Shown here: positions 1-6,259 of the stretch, piece after piece
Layout of the letters: each line of letters opens with the position of its first letter
Position numbering within the stretch: position 1 is the first letter of the stretch
NCBI RefSeq assembly: GCF_003149105.1
Contig: NZ_QGDS01000001.1
Span: 573,334-637,333, forward strand
Length of the DNA stretch: 64,000 nucleotides
From: Faecalicatena contorta
GTDB lineage: Bacteria > Bacillota > Clostridia > Lachnospirales > Lachnospiraceae
Direction of reading: 5' to 3'
Notes under the pieces: model-generated
Databases searched by the model: none
The model's input: only the letters and a program-made list of their open reading frames with translations
Told to the model about the DNA's origin: nothing
Made by a program: the position numbers and the translations under genes

Positions 1-58
1 CAGTAAGTGCTCCTGCTGCTAAAGTTACACAGAGTAATAAAGCTACTAGTTTTTTCAT
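1..58 (-). CDS. Start of a secreted lipoprotein-like gene (partial)
   Basis: Only the first 19 codons lie in the window. They read MKKLVALLLCVTLAAGALT and continue with a codon starting in G. This is a signal peptide: a Lys pair, then a hydrophobic core. The end, A-L-T followed by a G-initial codon, fits a lipobox (L-T-A/G-C) if the next residue is Cys, but the Cys is outside the window. A strong ribosome site (GGAGGT, 66-71) precedes the ATG. The gene lies downstream of ndh2, the prenyl synthase and the MenA-like gene on the same strand, where EET loci often carry the FMN-binding lipoprotein PplA. That identity is inferred from context only. Confidence 0.6.
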   Translation of the reverse strand, partial: MKKLVALLLCVTLAAGALT

Positions 59-131
59 AAAAATACCTCCATTTTACGCCGTTAATACGGCTATTTCTTT
101 ATTTCAATCCGGTTTTCCGGACGAATAACAT

Positions 132-160
132 ATCATACTTATTGAACTGCTAATGTTCAA
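132..160 (-). promoter_or_regulatory. Promoter of the lipoprotein-like gene
   Basis: On the minus strand a -35 box TTGAAC (155-160) is followed after exactly 17 bp by a -10 box TATGAT (132-137). The leader then holds two short hairpins, TCCGG/CCGGA (108-121) and GCCGT/ACGGC (78-91), before the ribosome site. The -35 and spacer are embedded in the palindrome at 138-164, so a protein bound there would block polymerase. The lipoprotein-like gene may therefore be regulated separately from menA upstream. Confidence 0.5.
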
Positions 161-164
161 TAAG
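138..164. repeat. 27-bp palindrome, copy 1 (candidate operator)
   Basis: Perfect 10-bp arms CTTATTGAAC and GTTCAATAAG are separated by 7 bp. The same arms with the same spacing recur at 42683-42709 in the leader of the citrate synthase gene, and similarity continues outside the arms (about 3 differences over 30 bp when one copy is reversed). It overlaps a promoter, so an operator is the simplest reading. The 7-bp gap does not fit the GAAC-N4-GTTC LexA box of Bacillus. Confidence 0.55.
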
Positions 165-167
165 ATA

Positions 168-1076
168 TCAGATTCTGTCAAGAATCACGGCTAAAAAGAT
201 AGCCAGGGTGTTACCACCCATAATAAGAATAAAATTTATAATGCTGAGATTAAACGTGGTACTCTTTTCCTGCTTTTTCCAAAAGGCACGGATATTTTTT
301 TGTACCAGTATGATGGTAAACAGTGAAAGCAGAGCCACCGGAGGAAGAACCCCAAATATTACCATCAAAATCATAGAAATATACGTCAAATAATAAAGCC
401 CCGCAAACAGAAGAAGTGCTTTCTTCCCGATATAATAGGGCAGGGTATGCCGCTTTACCGCAATATCTTTTTCCAAATCACAAATATTGTTGGCCAGCAT
501 AATATTTGCTGTTACCGCAAAAGGCGTAATGGAAAAAAGAATCAGTGTCAGTAATGGAATGACATGTACCGACAAGGATACAGTTTCCCAACTCAGTCCG
601 TAGGTCAAAAAAGTTCCTTTGGGTGAATTGATATACATTAGTATAAACGGGATTATCACTCCATAAAAGAATCCGGATATCACTTCTCCAAGTGGCATTC
701 TGGAAATCGGCAGAGGACCATATGTGTAAAACACCCCGAAAAGGAAACAGATTCCCCCGGTAACCAAGACTACCAAATCAGTTAAATAGGCAAGATAAAG
801 GCCTGCAGCAGTGCTGATTCCAAACAAAACGTAAATAATCAAAAGTGCCTGCTTTCTTCCAAAGGCAAGAACCTGACCGTTATCTTTAGAGTCAATATAA
901 TTGTTAATCGCGGTAGTTGTCAGGTCGAAGAAAAACATTCCTGCAAAAAACACCAGTGTCTTTCCCCAATATATCTCCTGTCTCTGATATAAAAGAAAGC
1001 CTATGGTCAGAAGAAACGTAAACGTACTTGTAATCTTCGTTTTAATCTCTGTATAATCAAAAAATTTTGCAAGCAA
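168..1076 (-). CDS. menA: MenA-like UbiA-family prenyltransferase (demethylmenaquinone synthesis)
   Basis: A 302-residue integral membrane protein of the UbiA superfamily. It joins a polyprenyl chain to 1,4-dihydroxy-2-naphthoate to give demethylmenaquinone. Both Asp-rich Mg/diphosphate motifs are visible: NNYIDSKDN at 58-66 and NNICDLEKD at 196-204, between about eight hydrophobic segments. The start is a TTG with GGGGAGG about 10 nt upstream. It follows the prenyl synthase by 17 bp, in one operon with ndh2. No genes for making naphthoate (menFDCB) are in the window, so the aromatic precursor is made elsewhere or taken up. In Listeria the equivalent gene in the EET locus is called dmkA. The UbiA assignment is firm; the exact substrate is inferred. 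Confidence 0.85.
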   Translation of the reverse strand: MLAKFFDYTEIKTKITSTFTFLLTIGFLLYQRQEIYWGKTLVFFAGMFFFDLTTTAINNYIDSKDNGQVLAFGRKQALLIIYVLFGISTAAGLYLAYLTDLVVLVTGGICFLFGVFYTYGPLPISRMPLGEVISGFFYGVIIPFILMYINSPKGTFLTYGLSWETVSLSVHVIPLLTLILFSITPFAVTANIMLANNICDLEKDIAVKRHTLPYYIGKKALLLFAGLYYLTYISMILMVIFGVLPPVALLSLFTIILVQKNIRAFWKKQEKSTTFNLSIINFILIMGGNTLAIFLAVILDRI

Positions 1077-1093
1077 TCTATCTGTTCCTCCCC

Positions 1094-2062
1094 CTATAGT
1101 TCCACTTTCATTCCGGTTGCCTTCTTTACGATTGCGGCCACTCTATCCCGTTTTTCTTCTGTCACATCCAGCTTGTTTATATAGCGCTCCGCTTTTTTAT
1201 AATACCGGCCGATAACCTGCTTCGTGTAATCCAGGCCTCCGGCTTTTTCTACTGCCTGATTGATATCTGCTCTTGCTATACCATCGTCAATTGCTTTCTT
1301 TTTAAAATCTGGCAGCCGCTCTAAAGCATGAATCAAAGGAAGGGTGATGACCCCTTGCTCATAATCCGACTGAACCGGCTTTTTGGCCTGTTCTATTGTT
1401 TTATCAAAGTCCAGACAGTCATCCTGCAGCTGAAAAATCAAACCCGCATAATTTCCAATCTTTCTGTATTTCTTAACCTCTGCGGGAGAATAGCCACCTA
1501 AAATAGCTCCTGTCAGGAAAGATGCCTCAAAAAGAGCTGCTGTCTTTCCCGATATGATTTTAATATATTCAAAAACTGTCAGATTTAAATTTTTATTGTT
1601 TATATGCTGTAACAGTTCTCCCAGACATAGCCTGCTTATATAATCAGGCAAATCTATATCCGCATACTCTTTCCGGTTTGGGATGGCTGCAGCCATTTTC
1701 AGAGCAAGACTCAAAAGATAATCTCCGCAAATAACCGCAGTCCGCTTCCCATATTTTTTCTGAAGGGTTTCTTTTCCTCTTCTCAAATCCGCATTATCAA
1801 TGACATCATCATGAACCAGAGATGCCAGATGAATGATTTCAATTGCCGCCGCCCCGTATACTGCATCGGGATTTATCTTTCCTTCACTGTCCTGTGCACA
1901 AATCAGTACGGAGACTGCACGAATCATTTTCCCCTGTGATACGGATAAATGAGTTAAATATTCGTTGATTATGCGGGGAGAACTTGTAAGAGCCTTTCGA
2001 ATTTCTTCCTTTACAAGCTCATAGGACTCCTCGTATGTTAATTTCTCCATTGCATCCCTCAT
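1094..2062 (-). CDS. hepT: Polyprenyl (heptaprenyl-type) diphosphate synthase
   Basis: A trans-polyprenyl synthase of 322 residues that extends farnesyl diphosphate with isopentenyl units to make the quinone side chain. The first Asp-rich motif is DDVID (85-89), followed by the LRRGKETL stretch. The second is DDCLD (214-218). Length and motifs fit component II of heptaprenyl synthase; no component I is seen. It sits 7 bp after ndh2 and directly before the MenA-like gene, so the three act in one quinone module (DmkB position in Listeria EET). An alternative start at 2050 has a GAGGG ribosome site 5 nt upstream and may be the true one. Confidence 0.88.
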   Translation of the reverse strand: MRDAMEKLTYEESYELVKEEIRKALTSSPRIINEYLTHLSVSQGKMIRAVSVLICAQDSEGKINPDAVYGAAAIEIIHLASLVHDDVIDNADLRRGKETLQKKYGKRTAVICGDYLLSLALKMAAAIPNRKEYADIDLPDYISRLCLGELLQHINNKNLNLTVFEYIKIISGKTAALFEASFLTGAILGGYSPAEVKKYRKIGNYAGLIFQLQDDCLDFDKTIEQAKKPVQSDYEQGVITLPLIHALERLPDFKKKAIDDGIARADINQAVEKAGGLDYTKQVIGRYYKKAERYINKLDVTEEKRDRVAAIVKKATGMKVEL

Positions 2063-2069
2063 ATCTTTT

Positions 2070-4094
2070 CTAGTCCTGATACAGATACAGTTTCCGGATC
2101 AGAGGCAGCTTTCTCCACCATTTCTTTAAAGCCGGCATCGCATAGTAATCAAGACCAATTGTTCTTCCTGCTCCTATCAATACCGCAATACCCGCAAAAA
2201 TCATCCAGAAGGTTCCCAGATATAATCCTGTGGTGCATACGAACATGAACTGCAAAACCAGGGATACCGCCGCTGCCGGAGAAGTAAAGAGTCCTCCCAT
2301 CAGCGCAAGCCCGATTAAAATTTCCGCAATAACGATGAAAACCTGCATTGCTATCTGTACCCCGTCATGAGGAAGAATCGCTTTATCTACAAACCAGTTC
2401 ATAAGGGGAACATCCAGCCTGAAAGCAAGATCGCTCAAAGTTGAAGATGCAAGGTCCGCTCCGCTGACAAATACCATTTTGAAAAGCCCTAAAATATTCC
2501 AATTAAAAATCACGTGTCCCACGGAAGCTGCCGTATCTGCCGCTGCTCCTGCCGCACCTGTAGCTGAACTCACCGCATCTGCCGCCGCTGCTGCATTCGA
2601 TGCCGCCGTAGTTGCTGTGCTTACCGCATCCGCTGCGCCGCCGCCAGCATTCAGTATACTGTCATACCATGCTTGAGCGCCGCCAAAAAATCCCTGCAGC
2701 TTCGGCTCACTGAGCCACCCTTCCACAATCTTCATAATTCCTTCAAATAACCACACTGCACCCAGCCAGAAACGCAGTGGAACGAGAAGGAAGCTGGGGG
2801 TTCTGTTAGAAAAATGTCCGCCAACAAAGCTTCTGCAATCGCGTACAGTAAAAAATTCATGCTTTATGTAGCTGAATATTTTATTCCAGCCCAGTACCTG
2901 AATGAAGTAAATAATATTGATAAAGTGCTTAGCAAACATAGCAAGGAAGGAGGGCAGACTGAAAAAATGTCCCGGAAGTCCCACATGGGCTGTTCCATAA
3001 CGGCCTCCGATACAAACCATTACCCCATGGAAAGCAGGTTTATACTCTTCCATCTCACCTTTTCCAGTTAAAACACTGATAATATTATGAGCCGCAACAT
3101 CAGCACTCTGCTCACAGTTTTCTACCATCTGAGGAACAGATACTTCCGCTCCCTCAGGAACATAGTACATATTATCTCCAATGACATATACAGACTCATC
3201 CTTTGTAGAACGAAGATACTTATCCACCGGAATGCGTCCGCCTCTTTGTTTTTCTAAAGCATCGGCTGCAGCTGCCGCAATGTCACTGCTCTGGATTCCT
3301 GCACCCCAGATTACCGTTCCTATGCTTCTTGTTTCCTCTTTTCCATTACACTTTAACGTAATAGAATTCTCTGTAACATGGGTTACGCTGGCATTCATAT
3401 AAAGCTGTACACCCATTTTATTCAATCTTTTCGCAACTTTTGCGGATAATTTTTCTGGAAGGTTTGGAATCGGTCTGCTCAAACCATCCACATTTACCAT
3501 GGTCACTTCACTTCTGTCAATTTCAAACTTTTCGCAGAGAATTGGCACATATTCTGCAAGTTCACCAATCATTTCCACTCCGGTAAAACCTGCACCTATT
3601 ACATAAAATGTGAGCATTCTTTTCCGTTCTTCGGCATTTTTTTCAACAGCCGCTTTGCGGAATGTATTTAAAATATGGTCCTTCAGCAAAATAGCATCTT
3701 CATAAGACCAAAGCTTGAAGGTATATTCCTCTACACCTGGAACACCATAAAATGTAGGTTTGGAACCGGATGCTATTACCAGATAATCATATTCATAAGA
3801 TGCTTCTTCGCCTTTTACTACCTTCGCTTCAAAATCTACTTCTGTTACAGTGTCCAGCTTCACATTTACTTTTCTGCCTGCAAACACCTTGCTTAAACTA
3901 ATTTTAATGCTGTCCTCGTCTACTCTTCCTGCAGCAACTTCATGCAGCTCTGTCAGCATTGTATGGAAGGGCTTTTTATCAATGATCGTAATTTCAACCT
4001 CTCCCTGTTTTTTCTGCTTTTTAATTTTTTTAGCAATTTTTTTTGCCGTAAGGATGCCGGCATAGCCCGCCCCTATAATCACTACTCTCTTCAT
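2070..4094 (-). CDS. ndh2: Type II NADH dehydrogenase fused to a DoxX-like membrane domain (EET-type Ndh2)
   Basis: A 674-residue protein that passes electrons from NADH through FAD to a quinone. FAD-binding GAGYAG is at residues 8-13, NADH-binding GAGFTG at 167-172, and the second FAD motif IGDN at 305-308. Ordinary NDH-2 ends near residue 400-420. Here about 240 further residues form a membrane domain resembling DoxX (from about 437), interrupted at about 486-524 by an alanine-rich low-complexity insert. A C-terminal membrane extension on Ndh2 is typical of the Listeria EET enzyme and distinguishes it from respiratory NDH-2. First gene of the operon with hepT and menA; its promoter diverges from a HxlR gene. 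Confidence 0.88.
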   Translation of the reverse strand: MKRVVIIGAGYAGILTAKKIAKKIKKQKKQGEVEITIIDKKPFHTMLTELHEVAAGRVDEDSIKISLSKVFAGRKVNVKLDTVTEVDFEAKVVKGEEASYEYDYLVIASGSKPTFYGVPGVEEYTFKLWSYEDAILLKDHILNTFRKAAVEKNAEERKRMLTFYVIGAGFTGVEMIGELAEYVPILCEKFEIDRSEVTMVNVDGLSRPIPNLPEKLSAKVAKRLNKMGVQLYMNASVTHVTENSITLKCNGKEETRSIGTVIWGAGIQSSDIAAAAADALEKQRGGRIPVDKYLRSTKDESVYVIGDNMYYVPEGAEVSVPQMVENCEQSADVAAHNIISVLTGKGEMEEYKPAFHGVMVCIGGRYGTAHVGLPGHFFSLPSFLAMFAKHFINIIYFIQVLGWNKIFSYIKHEFFTVRDCRSFVGGHFSNRTPSFLLVPLRFWLGAVWLFEGIMKIVEGWLSEPKLQGFFGGAQAWYDSILNAGGGAADAVSTATTAASNAAAAADAVSSATGAAGAAADTAASVGHVIFNWNILGLFKMVFVSGADLASSTLSDLAFRLDVPLMNWFVDKAILPHDGVQIAMQVFIVIAEILIGLALMGGLFTSPAAAVSLVLQFMFVCTTGLYLGTFWMIFAGIAVLIGAGRTIGLDYYAMPALKKWWRKLPLIRKLYLYQD

Positions 4095-4150
4095 TGTATT
4101 TTCTCCTTGGCTTACCTTAAATTGATATTAGAATTTTCTCTCATCCATTA

Positions 4151-4179
4151 AAAATAATGGCAAATCAAATAGGTTTCAA
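4151..4179 (-). promoter_or_regulatory. Promoter of the ndh2 operon
   Basis: The minus strand has -35 TTGAAA (4174-4179), a 17-bp spacer and -10 TATTTT (4151-4156), leaving a leader of about 50 nt. It lies back to back with the hxlR promoter. The two -35 boxes sit inside mirrored CAACAC/GTGTTG arms, with a palindrome between them. Confidence 0.6.
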
Positions 4180-4188
4180 CACGAAACG

Positions 4189-4206
4189 TCGTTAGTTTTT
4201 TAACGA
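4189..4206. promoter_or_regulatory. Rex-like palindrome between divergent promoters
   Basis: TCGTTAGTTTTTTAACGA is an 18-bp palindrome with arms TCGTTA/TAACGA. It differs by one transition per arm from the clostridial Rex pattern TTGTTA-N6-TAACAA and has the same total length. It lies between the -35 boxes of ndh2 and hxlR, so one protein could control both. NADH dehydrogenase genes are classical Rex targets. The alternative is that HxlR itself binds here. Confidence 0.5.
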
Positions 4207-4213
4207 TTAAGTG

Positions 4214-4242
4214 TTGCAAAAACCCCCTATTTCTTATATAAT
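4214..4242 (+). promoter_or_regulatory. Promoter of the hxlR gene
   Basis: -35 TTGCAA (4214-4219), a 17-bp spacer and a consensus -10 TATAAT (4237-4242). The start would leave a leader of about 175 nt before the hxlR ATG at 4426. Confidence 0.65.
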
Positions 4243-4296
4243 AATCAAAGTCACCACCCATTTATATTAAAGGATGTTTTTTATATTTACAAGTAG

Positions 4297-4330
4297 GTAC
4301 TTTAAAGTTCTTAAGTATCCTTTAGGATAC
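4297..4330. promoter_or_regulatory. Two small palindromes in the hxlR leader
   Basis: A near-palindrome GTACTTTAAAGTTC (4297-4310) and a perfect one, GTATCC-TTTA-GGATAC (4315-4330), lie in the untranslated leader of hxlR. HxlR/YodB-type regulators usually bind short dyads near their own gene, so these are candidate autoregulatory sites. Nothing else is recognised in the gap 4243-4425. Confidence 0.35.
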
Positions 4331-4425
4331 CCTTTACACTGGAAATCATACGTTTACGCATACTAGACAGACTACTACGATGGCATATCCAATTATTGGA
4401 AAATTAGAAAGGTATAGAAATACTC

Positions 4426-4842
4426 ATGGAAACAAATACAAACCAACACGAGAATTGCTTTATGAGAGAAACTTGCAGACAGGACGATTTATGTCCCATG
4501 GTTTTGGCATATAAACTGCTTTCCGGAAAATGGAAGATTATGATTTTATGGTTTTTAAGTGATAGAGTCTTGCGCTATAATGAAATTTCAAAACGCATGC
4601 CTGATGTTACTCAGAAAATGCTTACAAAACAACTGCGTAGTCTGGAGGAGGACCACTTGATTACCCGGCGCGTATACCCTACCGTTCCTCCTAAAGTAGA
4701 ATATGAAATTACAGAAATAGGGAGGCAGATTGTACCAATTATGGAAATGATGCACAAATTTGGTGCTGCTTACATAGATAACTTTCGGGATGAGCTAAGT
4801 AAACACAAAAATACGACGGAAAATCCTGAAATTTGTAATTAA
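4426..4842 (+). CDS. HxlR-family winged-helix transcriptional regulator
   Basis: A 138-residue HxlR (DUF24) regulator. The winged-helix core runs from about residue 25 to 110 and includes LLSGKWKIMILWFL, the recognition helix around TQKMLTKQLRSLEEDHLI and the wing ending in YEITEIG. Cys residues lie at the N-terminus (CFMRETCRQDDLCP). In YodB/CatR-type members a Cys near the N-terminus senses quinones or electrophiles, so a quinone or redox signal is plausible here. It diverges from the ndh2-hepT-menA operon, the natural candidate target. The ribosome site is AAAGGT. Confidence 0.88.
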   Translation: METNTNQHENCFMRETCRQDDLCPMVLAYKLLSGKWKIMILWFLSDRVLRYNEISKRMPDVTQKMLTKQLRSLEEDHLITRRVYPTVPPKVEYEITEIGRQIVPIMEMMHKFGAAYIDNFRDELSKHKNTTENPEICN

Positions 4843-4862
4843 GGAAAGCTGTATCAGCAAAT

Positions 4863-5045
4863 TTATATAAACTGGTTTCTTGCAGCATTATATTCATAAT
4901 CTATTGTTTTCAGCTTCTCTGTCAGCTCTTCTTGGGATATTTCCATATCCTCACACAGTTCGTCCAATGTTTTATAATAGTCCCTGAGCCTGGTGTTGAT
5001 TACGCTCAGTAAAATAACCGGGTCACCCGGAAGTCTTGTCAGCAT
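4863..5045 (-). CDS. DUF4250 family small protein
   Basis: A 60-residue soluble protein whose core, LLSVINTRLRDYYKTLDELC followed by an IDYEYN segment, fits DUF4250, a family of unknown function common in Clostridia. Its ATG overlaps the end of the 5-FCL gene by 7 nt, so the two are translationally coupled. No catalytic residues can be named. Confidence 0.75.
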   Translation of the reverse strand: MLTRLPGDPVILLSVINTRLRDYYKTLDELCEDMEISQEELTEKLKTIDYEYNAARNQFI

Positions 5046-5605
5046 ATATAATTCTCCTCTTCTGTTATTATAATTTCCGGTCGTATATCATGTCCGCCAG
5101 CCGGAATAGATTTCAGGCACTGCATCCCATAGGCAAGGGCAATTCTCCGGTAATCAGGATGTACACTTAAATAAGAGTCATAAAATCCCTTCCCGTACCC
5201 AATCCTGTTGCACTGTATATCAAATGCAACCCCTGGCATGATAACCAAAACATCTTTTCCGCAAGCTTTTATCTTTGCAGGCGGCTCCATAATTCCATAA
5301 TATCCTTCCTGCAGTTCTTCCATACTATCTATGTAGTAAAACTCCATTTTCATTTTTGTCCCATTATTCACAATGATCTTAGGAACTGCTACCTTTTTTC
5401 CCATTTTCAGGGAATAAGAAATCAGCCCCCCGGTAGATACTTCTTCTCCAAAGGAAACATAACAATAAATTTCCCCGGCATGTCTGTACAGCGGATGGCT
5501 GATTACCTTCTTAAAAATAGTATTACTCCAGGTCTGCCTCACTTCAGGCGTGAGCGCAGCCCTGTCTCTTCTCATCTTTAATCTAATGTCCTTCTTTGTT
5601 TCCAT
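5039..5605 (-). CDS. 5-formyltetrahydrofolate cyclo-ligase
   Basis: Converts 5-formyl-THF to 5,10-methenyl-THF using ATP. The C-terminal signature GYGKGFYDSYL and the MPGVAFD strand are clear, and the length (188 from this start) is usual for the family. A TTG at 5617 could add four residues, but the ATG at 5605 starts METKKDIRLK as in relatives. The start lies inside the 3' end of the preceding ynzC-like gene (23-nt overlap). It recycles a side product of folate chemistry and so supports folD and fhs at 23.6-26.2 kb. Confidence 0.9.
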   Translation of the reverse strand: METKKDIRLKMRRDRAALTPEVRQTWSNTIFKKVISHPLYRHAGEIYCYVSFGEEVSTGGLISYSLKMGKKVAVPKIIVNNGTKMKMEFYYIDSMEELQEGYYGIMEPPAKIKACGKDVLVIMPGVAFDIQCNRIGYGKGFYDSYLSVHPDYRRIALAYGMQCLKSIPAGGHDIRPEIIITEEENYIC

Positions 5606-5804
5606 ATTTTTCACCAAGGTTTACAATTGTTCCGTCCTTCTCCTGAATATCAATTCTGTCAAGCTGCCCCCGCAGATTACGCCTGAAAGAATCAATGTAT
5701 TCCTGACGCAGTACCTTCTGCTCCTTCTTTTCAGATTCTGTCAACCCCTCAGCTTTTGATTTTCTGTACAATTCATTAATTCTCTTAATCTTTTGTTCGT
5801 TCAT
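5583..5804 (-). CDS. DUF896 (YnzC-like) family protein
   Basis: A 73-residue helical hairpin protein. INELYRKSKAEGLTESEKKEQ followed by LRQEYIDSFR is diagnostic of DUF896. The Bacillus subtilis member YnzC lies in the SOS-induced yneA operon, but its biochemical role is unknown. The ribosome site AGGGAGAG is good. The C-terminal residues overlap the start of the 5-FCL gene. Confidence 0.85.
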   Translation of the reverse strand: MNEQKIKRINELYRKSKAEGLTESEKKEQKVLRQEYIDSFRRNLRGQLDRIDIQEKDGTIVNLGEKYGNKEGH

Positions 5805-5814
5805 TTTTCTCTCC

Positions 5815-6174
5815 CTAACTGGAATAATTCTCTAAAAATCCGTATACCTTTGCCTCTGTCTCAATGTATTTCCCATCTTCGACTTCCTGCCGCACATCCT
5901 CAGGCAGGTTTGCCACCGGGATATTGGTGACTTCATAAATCGTTGTTTTATCATATAAATAAACGATAACATATCCATGAAGCTCACAGATATAATACCC
6001 TTCATTTTTTGTTGCACTTCCTTTTGTTGTTATACTTTCGGTTGTCTGTTCTGGTTCTGCTTTTGCCTCCTGCCTGTCCAACATATACCGGTAACTCAGC
6101 TGATATCCAATACCTAATATGGAAACCAGCAGAAAAACACCTGCAAAAAGGCCAACCCAGTATTTCGTCTTCAT
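5815..6174 (-). CDS. BofC-like C-terminal domain membrane-anchored protein
   Basis: A 119-residue protein with an N-terminal membrane anchor (about residues 5-25), a Thr/Glu-rich linker, and a C-terminal module with YICELHGYVIVYLYD, a VANLPEDVRQ segment and a GFLENYSS end. This resembles the BofC C-terminal domain. In Bacillus, BofC is a forespore protein that restrains the SpoIVB signalling protease in sigma-K activation; whether this protein does the same is unproven. GGAG 9 nt upstream selects the ATG at 6174 over a TTG at 6183. It is followed by a flippase of the SpoVB group on its upstream side. Confidence 0.6.
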   Translation of the reverse strand: MKTKYWVGLFAGVFLLVSILGIGYQLSYRYMLDRQEAKAEPEQTTESITTKGSATKNEGYYICELHGYVIVYLYDKTTIYEVTNIPVANLPEDVRQEVEDGKYIETEAKVYGFLENYSS

Positions 6175-6259
6175 AAGGATCAACTCCTTTTTTCATACAG
6201 TATTGGCTTTTTTACCGGCTTTATACCATTTTATAAAAATTTGTCCATAGAATGGGCTA

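Noticed and set aside
138-164. LexA box
   Set aside because: GAAC and GTTC are 7 bp apart; the Bacillus-type box requires 4.
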